In this document: in pieces, positions 13,001 to 28,000 of the stretch
How positions within the stretch are numbered: position 1 is the stretch's first letter
Layout of the letters: each line of letters opens with the position of its first letter
DNA from: Apoda limacodes
Taxonomy: Eukaryota > Arthropoda > Insecta > Lepidoptera > Limacodidae
Length of the DNA: 64,000 nt
Assembly: GCA_946406115.1 (NCBI GenBank)
Contig: OX291544.1
Location: 5,828,001-5,892,000, forward strand
Direction: 5' to 3'
Made by a program: the position numbers and the translations under genes
Notes under the pieces: generated by a model
What the model saw: only the letters and a program-made list of their open reading frames with translations
Databases searched by the model: none
What the model was told of the DNA's origin: nothing

Positions 13001-16000
13001 TGTTATGTGATTGTTGACTTTTGCGTGCTTCTGCGAGACTTCTTAACGTCTGGAAAATAATATATTGAGTAGTGTATGTGGAGTATCACCTATAATTAGC
13101 TTTTCCTGCTACTCTAACCGCACTAAGTTTCGTTATTAGTGTTAATTTCTACGGCAACTTCTTGTTTATAGAAAGAAAGCTTGCAACAGCTTAAGCTATA
13201 ATTCGTCCGCGTGGAATATGGTTATAGTTATTTCTACGGGTACTGTTGAACTTCTCGGTCTTTTATAATATCTCTGGGCTAAATTTAAGTTTAATTTGAT
13301 GCTCTATTGTGACGTGAAGGAAGAACAAACACATTTATTTTTATTTTACATGTATAAATTATTTTTTGAATTTGTCTGTTTAGTAATTTCACATTCATTT
13401 AACACGGAAGTACAAAAAAAGGCGAATTGTAAAATATTCTTTTTAGGGTTAAAGGGTTTTTGCGGCACTAGATTTTTTTGCGCGTAAAATGGCAAGCACT
13501 ATTCTTTCACGTTGTAATGGTGTAATAAAGATATTATTTTTAGTAAAAAATTAATTGATAGGAGAGATAATTATATAAATGGACATATACTAGTATCTCA
13601 TTATCTAAAGTATTCGTGGACATTTTTTGACATATATTTTTAAGATTTTCTAAAGATTCTAGATTTAGACAGAGTACAATATTTGGAACATACTCTCAGG
13701 TTTAAACATGCATGACTTAGCCACGGTCATCAGTTTGCTACCTTCGTAGCAAAGGCTTATGTTCTATCTCAAAATAATGTATCAACACAGGGGATCATCG
13801 AAAGGGAAAATAAATTGTAGTACCGAATAAACGTAAGAACTCCCCAATTCAGGGTAATCACTTTAAGGTTGGTAACACCAAAATTACGCACTCAGATGTA
13901 AAAATGGCTCACAATACTCCGTTTGATGTTGTTTCGAACACGGTATCTAGACGTATGTCATCTTTGCATACGGTATTATTTGACTATATGTTACTTATTG
14001 TATGATATAATCACTAACCCTAGCAAGTAACATAATGATTTCAACTCTACTTTTAATAATTCCGCTCATCATGCTCGGCATGATCAGCAAACCAGTAGTA
14101 TGAACCATCAGTGAGGGCTGGAATGTGGTAAGTGTTAAACGTACCGCTCATGCCGGCAGCGAAGTTCCTTCCAGTGAGTCCCAGGATGAGCACGGTCCCC
14201 GCTGTCATGTACTCGCACCCATGATCGCCGACTCCCTCTGCGACCGCCACGCACCCGGAGTTGCGCACGCAGAACCGTTCAGAAGCTATACCTCTGAAAA
14301 AATATATTTATTTAATAATAGTTTGGGTAAAACACTAAAATTTATCGATTAAGTATAATATTGTAAGGGCAATACATTTCTTTTTGATAAAAATATTTTA
14401 GAAGTGCTGTATATTATCCTATTTTAATTTCAGTTCATACATTGACGCAGTGACAAACTAATCAACAAACTTAGTTATGTAAGATATCTAAACTACTTAT
14501 CACGACACTTGCCAATTGGTTACCCTCAGAGAAAATATTAAGTGTCTACTGTGATGGTAAACCAACTTTCGCCTTATATCATTGCTATAAACCGTTTCAA
14601 CGTGAAAGGAGTTTATAGTTTATTTATTACATTAATTTCTGGGCATAAATTAGGCTAAAGCGGTACTGTATTACTTTGTAATATTTAATTTAGTACCGAT
14701 ACACCAGCCACGCGGAGATTGACAAAGTTCTACTTCAACACCATCATAGAGAACATTTATTTACAACCAGGCTGAAATTTTTGACACGACAAACATGCAA
14801 TACAAGCAGTTTTTCAGTGTAGTTTATTTCTTATATATATTTTGTGGCAACTTCTCGGTTATCCGTTGTAACATTTCTTTTTATATAAATAGTTAATTCT
14901 GGAGATTGAAAAAGATATGCATATTGTTACCTGAAGTAAGCCCTTCCGGAGGTGGCGCCGTAGAGACACACGTTACCGACGATCACATTCAGGTGAGACT
15001 CGAACGGTGACGACTTGGGCGGGTAGATAATTACTGTGCCGCCAGACAGGCCCTTGCCTGATCAACGAATAAAAAAGTTAAATATTGCCGTATTCTTTTA
15101 ACTAACTTGAATATGTCAAAAGATATTCCAAAATATTTAAAAAAGGTTGTTTAACAGAAAAAAGACTTTATCTAAGCAATAAAATAAAATCTTCTGAAAA
15201 TAAAATAAAAACTACTTGGCAGATAATTAACAAGGAAACTGGAAAAGGTAGGTCAATTTGCGGAAATGACTGTAAACTTCATATAGGGAACAATGTCATA
15301 ACTTCCGATAAAGATGTTGCAAATGCTTTTGTGAACCATTTCACAAACGTCCCACTTGAGACAACAAATTACCTTAACTCATCCTGCATCCTCGCAGAGA
15401 AAGTTTTAAAAGAGAGCACTAAACACAATTCAGTGAATTTCAGTTTCAGTCATGTATCTCCTGAAGACATAGTTAAGGTATTTAAAGCACTTAAATTAAA
15501 AAACACTGAAGACCTGTGGGGAATATCTGTATTCTTAATTAGCCATATTATTGTTATTATTGCTCCTTACTTAGCTAGTATATTTAATAATTGTGTTGAC
15601 GATGGTATTTTTCCTGATATAATGAAGTGTTGTAAAATTAGTCCATTATTTAAGTCTGGTGATGAGAACAATCCTTCAGATTATCGCCCACTATCAATCC
15701 TGCCCGCAATCAGTAAAATTTTTGAACGCCTTATTCTAGATCAAATGCTTTTCTTCATCAGAACGAACGGTGTACTACATAGTCAGCAATTTGGCTTTAC
15801 CCAAAGGTAAGTCAACAACTGATGCAGGTGTTTCTCTAATAAGACACATACACGAGGCATGGGAAAGGTCGCAGAATGCTATTGGTGTATTTTGCGACCT
15901 TTCGAAAGCTTTTGATCATGTAACTCTGTTATGCAAGCTAGACCACACTGGAATCAGAAAAAAAGCACTTGATGTTTTGAAATCTTACCTTAAAGACAGA

Positions 16001-19000
16001 AAACAAACAGTAATCGTAAATGGCCAACAATCTGTGACATCTAATGTTACAATAGGGGTGCCGCAAGGTTCTATACTGGGTCCATTTCTGTTTCTAGTTT
16101 ATATCAATGTTTTACCGTTTTATGTTCAGAGGTACTCAAAAATAGTGCTTTTCGCTGACGACACTTCCCTTATATTTAATGTGAACAGAAAATAAGGTGA
16201 CGTCAGTGAAGTAAACGTATAACAATTGACCGCAAGCTGCAGTGGAACCCACACATATCTTACTAAAAGATTAAGCTCGGCTGCATATGCTGTGCGTAGA
16301 ATTAGGCAATTAACAAATATTGAGACTGCAAAACTGTATATTTTAGTAACGTCCACAGCATCATGTCCTATGGCATATTACTGTGGGGGAGAACTGCAGA
16401 TATCGAGGCTATTTTTATACTACAGAAGAGGGCAGTCAGGTTTTTGTACGATATTGAAACTCGCAAGACTCTTAGGAATGTGTTTAAAAACACCAATATA
16501 TTAACACTGCCATGTCTCTATATATATGAGAATATTATGTATGCCAGGAAAAACTTTGTACATTTTCAAAAAAAAGGTGATAAGGATAAGCATATGCATA
16601 ATACTAGGTACAGAAATCAGCTTGCTTTGCCAGTTTCACGTTTAACCAAAGTGCACAAGTCTTTTGTCGAGGACTAAAATACGCTTCTATAATAAAATAC
16701 CTGAAGAGGTATTAAATCTTAATGAAAATGAATTTAAAAAGCACATTAAAAGCACTCTATTTAAAAAAGCATACTACAAAATTTCTAATTTTATTGACGA
16801 TAAAAGTAGCTTATATTATCTGTTATTGTTTAATGTGACATTTTTAATTCCATTATAGATTGACAATGCCCCTGTACAGCAGCTAGTATATAATTTGATC
16901 CCTTTATAATGTTGGAATTTAATAAGAGTACTATCTATTAGATTTGACAAAGCCCCTTTACATCAGCTAATAATATAATTTCAGATGACTTTCATCACGT
17001 TCTACTAATTATTATTTAGTAGATATATTTTAAGTATGGCGATGTTTAGCAGCTAATAAATATCGAATTATTTCTTATTGAGACGCAATTAATCATTATA
17101 ATTTTGACAATGCCTATGTAGAGCAGCATTAATATGATAATAAATCTTATCAATATTAAATTAACATAGAATGACATCTGACAATGCCTCTTTACAGCAG
17201 CTTCCATTTTATATATTTACATTTTTATTTTTATTTTTTCTGTTGCTTTTTAACATTATTTAATCGATTTGGTGCGATGTTAAATTTTTAACATGTAATT
17301 TATAATTTCTGTAAAAAATATAAAAATTATTGTTAATATTGACTTAACCAAGTGTACATGAAACTGTTTCTATGGTGATAATAAAAAATACAAACTCTTT
17401 TTTCTTTACCAAGAAGCATATTTAGTAAGTTTTTGTTCGTTAGTTGGTTGCCCGTAGCAGTACAATCTGATTTCAGTTTGTTTTCTTTTTAAAATGTATG
17501 CAATAATTGATGTAAATCAATTATTTTTAAGAATAAATGCAACAAGTTAAAACCATTATTGAAATAAAATATAAATTTCCAATTGAAATTTTGGTCAAAT
17601 AATCGAATAAAGTTAGAAAGAAAGAAAAGAAAAAGAAAGAAAATACTTTTATTTAGCAAATAAGCAACACATTATAGGTACAACAAAACATTCAAAAATA
17701 CAAAAAAAAAAAAAAGGATAGCAACTACAAGTTTTTTTGTGTTGCAAAATGCCAAATAAGGTATCCACTCAGCATAAGCTGCGGCCAAAGCCACAACACT
17801 GATTTTCAGTGGAGCCCTTTATTCGCCGTCAGATCTCCAAAAAACATACATGCTCGCTGAATTGGCTAAATAAACATATCCTATACCACAGAACATTATA
17901 CAGAGAAAAATAAAATATAATAAAAAATCTATTCCTTTGTCTAATTACTATCTCTAAAGTATTCTTAACTACCATAACAAAAGAGAAAGAAGTTATGTGC
18001 TATTAGTACGTTAACGATGTAGAGTGACGTACCGACATAGTCGTTGGCGTCGCCCTCTAGTGTGACAGTGATGCCCTTAGAGAGGAACGCGCAGAAGCTT
18101 TGACCCGCGGAACCCGTCAGAGATATGTTGATTGTAGTGTCGTCGGGAAGACCTGAATCACCATATTTCCTGTAAAATAATAAACTGCTTATGACCTGAA
18201 ATATAAATATTATCTTGTCACGAAGTCAGGCGCCAGTCATCTCCATTGAAATTAGATATGGTCCATGAGCTGTCGATATGCCTTTAAAAATGAGTTCATT
18301 AGCAGTTACCGGATAATGTTCTTGCTTTCTCAAGGTCACTCTATTTTGATGACTACGTGTCATGTAGTGAGTGACACTTTAATGGGCTTTTTAGTCGCGG
18401 CTTGTCGCCTGCTCGCTCAAAGCCAAAGATGACGTTGATGTATCGACATAAATATAAAGATATAGTGTTATCACAGCCTAAACACTGATTTCATTGACAT
18501 CTAGACAGCCATCGAAGGCATCTAGACAGAGCAACGACGACGTCCAATGAGCGGCGAGAAGGGGGTCTGGACATATGGCTAGTCATAAGCTGTCCAGCCA
18601 GTCATATGTTTTATTGCGGCGCTATGACTGTCTAGATGTTGTCGGTTTTTCTTTAACATTTTCAACAGTTGATGACTGACTGTATGAATGAAATTATTGT
18701 TTAGGATGTGATGTTAAAATAGTTTTATTTAAATTCGGATACTGACATAGCAATGTGGTAAGACAGCGTGCTCGTAAAGGTGCGATCCTCGTTGGTAATC
18801 TTCATGGACAGGTCCAGGTGTTTTAGCGTCCCGGCCAGAATGCTGTCGCACTGCTCGATCAGCTGATTGTCCAAACGCTTTTCCAGTTGGAAGTCCTGGA
18901 GCAGAATAGTAGCGAGTTAAAAAGACTAAAACTACCACCACTGTCTAGTTTATAGTGGGTATTTTATTAAGTGGACAGTAGTCTTTTGCAGATTTTTTTT

Positions 19001-22000
19001 TTTTTATTTATTTATTTTGTAAATAGCGGAAATGTATTTATATTTTTTGAAAAAAATGTAAAGATTTTATATTCATACGCATGTCTTTTCTGTATGATTG
19101 TGCAACAAGTGTCACAACATACAACATTTTCGAGAAATTAAAATGGCAAATATTTATGTAGCTCAAGTGTCTGTTAGAAAGCTATATATAGACTAGCGAC
19201 ACACACTTTCCAAGTAAATTTCCAAGTCTTTTATTTTTCACAACGTCAAATGCCAGTTATGACAGCGAGTGACCTGCGTTTTAGATCCTGCTATGATGTT
19301 GACTCCCGGCCGCATGTGCAGCGCGTTCTTCAATATGGGACTGAGATTGAGCAGACGCGCCTTCGGGTTCTCGTTGTTCTCTCGCACCTTGAGCAGGTCC
19401 GTGCGACCAATCAGCTCCTGGAACCGACGGACGCCCACCTCCGCCATGTGTTGACGCACCTACGTTAAATATTTCAATAAAAAAAATTAACCATAAACAA
19501 ATAAAAGAAAAATATGTACTGTAAAAATTCAAAAATAAAAATTTCAAAAGCACTATTCTGTCTGTTATTATCGCATGTGTAACCGTTAATAAACGTGATG
19601 CAGTATATAGATGTAGTAAGCTCAATAAATGACAAAAGAAAACTTAGTGGGTATATTGAACGTGGTATGTGCAACATTATTGACATGTGTTAGTTACCTC
19701 TTCAGCCAGCATGAATAGATAGTTAATAACATGTTCGGGCTTCCCCGCGAACTTCTTCCGCAGAACCGGGTCCTGCGTCGCGATGCCCACGGGGCACGTG
19801 TTAAGGTGACACTTCCGCATCATCGTGCAGCCTGAGAACAACGATAGGTACACTTGCCGCCAACTTTAATAACATAGTTACCACATTTTCAGAAATTGTA
19901 AATTTATCTTAAAATATTTACTTTGGGCACATATATGTATATAAACCTACAAAACATTCATATGTACAAAAAACCAATAGGTAACGAATGGATTAAAAGA
20001 CGCATTAATATTTGACCACTAATGAAAAGTGACTTCATCCCTTACGAACTTGCGTTCGATAATTTCATCAATCGTGTTGCGTCTATTATTTTATACAAGC
20101 AAACGTCAAGAAGTATGAATGATAAATTTTAGCAAAAAGTTAGTAGCGGACAGTATCTTAATGGCATTACTGTTGTTAGTTAGCTTTCTGAAATCAGTGT
20201 ATACCACCACCTTCAGTGTATAAATTTTTTTCTTATTTTTTTCCGATCAATCTTCTTTGTTGTGTTGGCGGAGCGTCACTAGTCTTCGTATATTTTATAT
20301 TTTTTATCAGTTATTTTTGTTCTGTTCACATAACTAGATAAATTGGTAGTAAATAAGTGTCATCATGCGGTCTGATTAGTGTTTGATGTAACGCAAGCAT
20401 AACCTTTTCTTGTATACATTAATAATAAAAAAAAAACTTGAAATTTGCAAGAGAATTTCTTCTTTATAAATGACCTCTAATATTACTATCTATCTTTATT
20501 AAGAGATCCTAGCCATTGCATTTCGCGTAAAGTTTTATTTTACATTTTTATTTAATATTGTAATTATAATTGAAAGTAAACAAATTAGAGTTTAGACACA
20601 GCTGGGATGTTACCAAGAGCGATAAGCGGCGCTGTGCTGAACCCGAACTCGTCTGCGCCAAGTAACGCCGCCACCATCACGTCGAACCCGGTACGGATCT
20701 GACCGTCCGCCTGTACTACCACCCTGACGAACAAACAAACTATTATTAATATGTTCTTACAATTATTTTATAAGCAAAATAAAGATAATAAATAACTTTA
20801 TTATCCTGATATTAGGGTCCATACTTTTTTAGGTTAAAAAATTATATCTAAAAGTTAAATGTAATGTAGTGTTGATTGCACACCTGGAGCGAAGGTCATT
20901 GAGCACCAACACCTGGTGCGTCTCTGCGACGCCGAGCTCCCACGGCAGGCCCGCACTCTTGATGCCGGTCCACGAGCTCGCACCCGTACCGCCGTCGTGA
21001 CCGGATATCACTATGTGCTCTGCTTTGCCCTGTTCACGAGTTACATACATTAATCAGATGTAAAAATCGATCGTATGTTTTCTATTATGTACCTACTGAA
21101 TCTAATAATCCTTGAATATGTTAAAAATTGCAAATTTTAACTTTTTAAACATTATCAGAATTAAAACGTAACCTATATACTTAAGAAGTTAAAAAATTCA
21201 ATTATTTGATTGCTATCCGGAATGGCCTAGGTAGAGTGAAGACCCAATTTTTTATATGGCTAAGTTTAGTCTAAGACAACCGTAACCCCTAAAATGGCAA
21301 TAACCCCAGAATATAATTTCTATTTCAATAAAGTTTATTACATATAATACCGAAAAAAAGTTATCGGAAAATGTGATAGTAAAAGCCTTTAAGATAGGTA
21401 TAACGTACGCCTCCGTATTTAGCGACCACAAGAGCTATGTTTTAAATTTTTTGCTCACACTTTTTCACTAGAGATAATATACCTTGGCAACACCTGAAGC
21501 AACCACACCGACTCCCACTTCGGACACCAACTTGACGGAGATCCTCGCGCGGGGATTGGCGCACTTCAGGTCGTAGATTAATTCAGCCAAATCTTCAATA
21601 GAGTAAATGTCGTGGTGAGGCGGTGGGGAAATGAGGCCCACGCCCGGCACCGAGCAACGGGTCTTTGCGATGTCATCTGTCACTTTGTAACCTGAGAATA
21701 AAATGTTGAGAATAAGTCGCTCATATGTACTGCAACTGTCCTACGACAATAATCAAAGAATTACAGATCGCACTATACTTAAATGCGCCTCGAGTAAAGT
21801 TATTGGTAAGCACTGGTTCAGCAAAGTCAATTCTTTTTAAAGACTGATACAAAGTACCTAGCACTACTTTTGTCTTTAAAATTTTAAACTAAACAAAATA
21901 GACAAGAAAAAAAAACTGACTGCAACCATTCGCAACTAACCTCAGATGCGCATTTAGGTTTGGCGAGTATTGTTTTTCTGTTTAAGTCATATAATCTCAG

Positions 22001-25000
22001 ACTCATTAGCTCCTGTTAATAAGCAGGCAATCAGATTAAATATATTTATACACAAAATTTGGCTTTGATGCAATACGCTTTGCTTTTTAATTTCAATATA
22101 TGGTAATTATTTAAATAGCCCAAGTTATAAAACTCCACTGTACCTGGTAGTTCTCCACCCTCTCCCGGCTTGGCTCCCTGCGCCATCTTGATCTGCAGGT
22201 CATCAGCGTGGGCCAGATAGGACGCGGTCACGCCAAAGCGTCCCGACGCTACCTGCTTGATAGCTGAACGTTTGTTGAACTCTGGGTCCTGTACCAAACG
22301 AAGAGTTCTAAATATATACATCGATAGATTGACTTGAAATATTTAGATAATGTTGGATTTGTAAATAAATAAGAGTCTTTTTGTATACTTTTTATTCCGA
22401 AGTTCCCACGGGAGCAGGCGTTTTGCGCTTTAGCCACAGCAAAGCGTGACCAAATTTAACTTATACTTTTTAAAAAAAAGCAAACTGCAATCAATGGACG
22501 ATGGGGTATTTACTGTACTGTGTACTGTGGAGACAACCTATCGGAAGGCGAAGCGTGAGACGCTTTGGTAACGCACTAACTTGTCTGTTACTTCTCGTTA
22601 TAAAAAGTATAGACAAACCTGGTTGAGATATCTATCAGCGTTTTCTCCGCCCTCTCCCGTATTGGACTTGCCGCCGATACGGTTCATGGCGATCGCCAGA
22701 GTGGTGTGAGCTTCCAGCGATATTGACCCAAAAGACATTGCACCTGTGTCAAATACAAAATAAATATTGAAATTTTGATTGTCTCTTGTATTATACAAAA
22801 AAAATACATATACTAAGATAAAAAAGATATTAGTAAAATAGGTAATAGTTTAATCTAATGTTTTTTTTAAATTACTCACATTTCACATATAAAGTTTACC
22901 TGTAGCAAATCGTTTGACGATTTCTGCAGCAGACTCGACTTCATCCAGAGGAATGGGTTCATCCAACTTGACCAGTTCCAGTTGACCTCGGAGCGTGCAC
23001 GCCCTGATCGACTCCAAAGCACTTTCCCTGTACAAATAAATAAGAGGGTAGGGTATAATCTTAAATTATTTTACTTAGATTTAATTTAACTACCTTTTTT
23101 AAAATTACTCCTCTTGAGTCCATATACATTTTATTAGAAGTCGTATTGCGGCAATAATGGGCAAATAACCTGTCACGCAGAACTAGTGTTTAGTGAAAAT
23201 AGGCTTGACTATATATGTAATATCCGAATTTAAACAAATTCAACCGATAGGTTTGAACTCATTTTTTTCGTTTAAAACGTTTTACCCTTGGAGTGCCTGT
23301 AGTAGTAGGGCTGATAGGACAGACCAGTAACTTCTAAGTAGCCTCGCGATACATGTGTTAATTTTTATTACCTAAAATTAGAGGTTTTTTATCTATTTAA
23401 TAAAACTTTGCAAAAATAGTTTAATTTTTTCAATTATAGCATTTTAAAACAAGATTTAAAATAAATAAAAAATTGTTATTTAGCATTCCGACTATAGACT
23501 AAATAAATAAATATTTTTGGACATTACACACAGCGCCGTTTGGCCCCAAAGCTTGTGTTATGGATACCAGACAACGGAAACAAATACATATATATTACTT
23601 TTTTTGTAAATACATACATAAATATACCCATACTCAAGACAAACACTAATGTTTATCACATTAATGTTTGTGCGGGAATCGAACCCACACCCTCGGCACA
23701 GCAGCCGGCCACACTAGCAACTTTGCGGCGAGAGGTTCAAAATAAAAAACGATTTTGTTTACGGGTCCACCAAACTGTGTTTTTTCAGGTTTGTCGGATT
23801 TTTCGTATAATAAATCAATGCAAAGTACATTATTCACAAGAAATGTGTTAAAATTAAGTAGATTTGGGCAAGACACTAAAACTCTCCTAAAAATTTCAAA
23901 ACTATTAAACCAGTCCAGAGTCAGACAGACAGTCATAAACTGTTAAGTTTAACATTCATTTTAATATATTTGCAATCTATTTCATTCTGTGAGACTCCTA
24001 AGTTTATTCGTGTACGACACATACTTAGTTGGCTCGTCCTTATTATATTGTTATAAACTATTTTAAAGACATTTTTATATGAATGCTCAAGTTATCTGTA
24101 AAACACATGACCCTCTTTTAGTTTGCAGTCGAGGTTTACAACTATAGGCGTTACAGAAAACTTGAGTAAAAACAAGGACGACGCGATATGTTACTAAGCG
24201 TGCATGAGTAATGCAGCTTCAACTTACTGAGATTATAAAAAAATAAAGTTAAAAGCGGCTATGCTTTACTAAACTTTTGAACTTTAACTAAAAAACTTAC
24301 ACTAAGAACTTTGAAATTGGTTAGCCAAATCATTTTGATAAAGAGTGACAAGGGGTCAGTGTAGGGTTTATTTTATCGAACAAAAGTTCATAAATCATGT
24401 TTTTACGTTTGTCTAAACCATAACCCCAAGGACACACTCATTAAGTTTCAGTCATGTCTTCTTGACGGATCTGAGGAAATCGTATAAAAATTGTTATTGA
24501 TGTAGTATAGCCTCTTAACGTAGTCCATCATTCAGAGAGACTATAATATAACAAAAAATGCCAAGTAAACCAGCTTAATACTGTCTGGGATGCGGCATTA
24601 GTTCCTTGGTTTTGGATTTATTATAATGTAAACAGTGTACTCACTTGTATTTATCGTAAGCAGAGCTGCTCTTATTGCTTGCTGCCTCCTGCAAGTTCGC
24701 GATAGACATCGGGTCGTTAATGTGCTTCTCGCCGCCCGCGCGCCAATGGTAGTAACCAGGGTTTCTGTCATAAGTTAAATAAATATTATACCGGCTTGAT
24801 TTCGTGCTAACATTGTAAAGGTAGCTCTCATCTTTTACGTGGCAATTAAAAATAGAAACATATCATCACGCCTGTTTCCTAAAGGGGTGGCGGTACACAT
24901 TTTACACAAAATTAAGGGACTAAATTCCAAGAGATTTTGTATTATGTGCTATATATTTTATTTTATAAAATTGTCAGACATCTTTATTACATTACTAAAA

Positions 25001-28000
25001 TAAAATGATTAATTTCACTTCCGAAAATAAAATCTTACCTTAAAATTAAGGAGTCGTTTTTCTCGCCATACGTCAAAGCGTGCCTTTCGAAAACTTCCGT
25101 AGACAACATTTCAAAGTTAACACCACCTAAAATACGCTTTCATTCAGTTGTAAAGAATACGATCAATCTAAATATAAACTCATCATTTCATAGTTAAAAA
25201 GATACAAAAATACTATAAATATGGAAAATAATTATGGCCTGTGCAATATATCTTCCAAAAATAAAACTGGCACAATGTTCAGAAAAAAAAATTTTGGTAA
25301 AGTAACTTCTGAATATAAAAAAACTCATTTACTTTCAGAAAAGTTACAAACAAAAACCCAAATATTACTCACTAATTCTTGACTGTGTACCCTTGAAGCA
25401 CTTTTCAATGACTTCTTCGTTCAGTCCCACAGCTTCAAATATCTGCGCACTCTTGTACGACTGCAGGGTGCTGATGCCCATCTTAGCCATAACCTTTGCA
25501 ACACCCGTCTCTATTGCCTTCTGGTACGCCTGGTATATGGCCTCGTCCGTCAGGTTAGGGTCCAAAATGTTGTCGTTTCGGAGGGAGAATGCCAATTCAA
25601 ATACCAGGTAAGGACAAATCGCGTCCGCGCCATACCCTAGTAAAAAAATAAATAAATGAATAAATATCACGATGTAGTTAACTTACTTTATATTAAGAAT
25701 TTAGCAGGAGGTCTATCGAAATGGGTGCAGGGAATTGATTAACTTGTCGGAGTAAAATGTAGCAATCAACATTCTGTAATAAGTAAAAAACTTATCGGGA
25801 TCCCGTCATACGTTGTTGTACATTTTGCGAATGTATCCTTTCAAATGTCGTTGATCTGTTAGTGGATGTATCCAGTACCTATCGCGGCGGCGGTGTTAAA
25901 GTTTTTTTTTTTAATTTGAGATCCAAATCCACAACACTTAAAATTAAGTTAGTTAATCGCAGCCCGTGTTTGTAAACGTTTTTGCGTTTTCAGCTACTTC
26001 TAAATCGCATTACATCGTAGTGCGTGCTGAGCTTAACTCCTGTTAGGTAAAACGGGAAATATTTTTTTGAATCCCAGTAAAAAAGAACTGAAAGACAGGG
26101 AGAAAGGTTCGAACATTTTAGTGGTCGTATACAAAAAAAAACGTAGTAGTGTGTTGTCACTGTGAGTGTGTGAACTTACTTTTGACAACTTATGTGTACG
26201 GATTGTAAATTTCTGTGTATGGATAATGAGAAAAAACAAATACTACGGGGAAACCCACAGCGGTAAAATGGGATATATAATAAAAAGAATCCACAAACTT
26301 AAGAAAAAAAAAACTTTAGAAAAAGTTATTGAAAAAACTAACTTTGATTCACATTATAATCTACTAATAAAAGTCACGGCATTCTGTCACAAATACTTTA
26401 CTACGCTTAAGCTTAAAATGTGACAATATTTTATATTTTTTTATCACACGTGTTACAACTTGCCTATTATATTGTAAATTCACCTAAGCGTGTAGCTAAC
26501 ATTTAAGTCCTGTATCTAGGAGGGCTGCGTTCCCTCAAACCCTCAGTCTTATTTTAATGTTGCACAAGATACATCAAATAAATGTTTTGCTTTTCAAATA
26601 TTATTTTATTAAGAAACCTGATTACAAGAAATCTTCATGTCAACCCATAGCTGAACAGTTGGAAGGTGAACTACGAACCTATTTATTCTAAACAAGAGGA
26701 ATAACTTATTTACTTACTGCCGCATGTTAGTCTCCCGAAAGACTTCTTGTAATTTTCTTGCATACCCATGTAAGCGACGTATGTCTTTGTCCTTCTGTAC
26801 CTATTTAATATGTGGCAATGGTCTAAAAGTTGACTTACCTAGTAAGACGCACATGTGGTGCACTTCCCTCGCCTCGGCCGTCTCCAGGATGATCCCCACC
26901 TTCATACGTTGCCGAGTCTCGATAAGGTGATGGTGCACCGCGCCTACACACAAAATATTAAATTATGATTGCATATTTGATTTAAAGTTGATTATTTAAA
27001 AAAGGCTAAAAATAAAGTGGTTAGTTATAAGGGCATTCATGAAAATAAAATAGCAAAAATCAAATATATAGGTGTCTCACTTGTACATTCTATATTTCCA
27101 CTGTGTTAATTCTTTCCTCCAACAGCACAAATCATTTTTAAACTATTACTTACCCAATGCTAATAAGGAACTGACAGGCACCCTGGTAGGCCCAGATGCC
27201 TTATCGGATAGAACCAGAAGCTGGTAGCCGGCCTTAGCTGCATCGTGGGCTTCGCTGCAGATTCGGCCTAACGTCGGTTCCAAACCTAATGGGCCTTCTA
27301 GGTACTCATATGTGCAATCGATCACTTTTGTCTGTAACCAAATTAGTTAGAATAAAGCACATTTTTTTAAAGTAATTAGAAACAAACAAGCTTGCGGCCC
27401 ACCTGATGTTGAGCGGCTAGCGTAGCCTATGGATTCTTGTACCACAACGAACATTATTTGCGTGTTGCCATTTTACCTCCCTTGTTAAACGGCCCCATTG
27501 TTAGACCTACATTTAAAAATTTGACCTTTCATGGCAGCAGTTGTTAATGAAAGTTTTTGACTTGAAAACTATCTCACAATCCATTGACCACCAACTCAAT
27601 ATCGTCCACTAGACCGCATTAGGCCAGCGTGATGAACTACGGCCTAATCCTTATTACTCAAAGATTTGTGCCGCCCCTTAACGTAAATGACTGGGGTAAA
27701 CATTAAAAATAATAGTCATCAAATTGTTTAGATTAATGTTTGGGGCAATTTAGATAAATTAAAATGGGAAATGCGCTAAGCGCTAAATGTCAGTATGGTA
27801 TTTGAAAAGACACAACGTACCCTCCAGCCACGGTATGTGGAACGTTTGAGCGCGTCAAGATCCCGAAGAGTAAGTATGGGCTGCGGCAGAAACAGACGGT
27901 GAACGAACTCGGCGCTCGGATTCAATATGTTGGCTATCGGTCCAATGGGGCACAGCAATGACATTACTATTTTTTCCCTGAGTAAAAAAAAAAAAACACC

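Larger units (their letters stand above)
10553..14144. other. 3.6-kb GOGAT intron
   Basis: AT-rich intron with no coding region recognised. It carries the repeat fragment at 11785, a jockey-family tail in reverse at 12604-12676, a GC-rich patch near 12290-12395 without a recognisable motif, and a 63-codon plus-strand open frame (13296-13487) without features. Confidence 0.7.

Noticed and set aside
19281..19625. 114-codon minus-strand frame
   Set aside because: Out of frame with the GOGAT exon at 19274-19459, which explains the sequence fully.
23661..23740. Genuine tRNA gene
   Set aside because: Box B is good, but no cloverleaf could be formed and the following body and tail fit a SINE.
26724..26930. 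Plus-strand open frame of 68 codons
   Set aside because: It overlaps the real GOGAT exon at 26839-26943 on the other strand and is its shadow.
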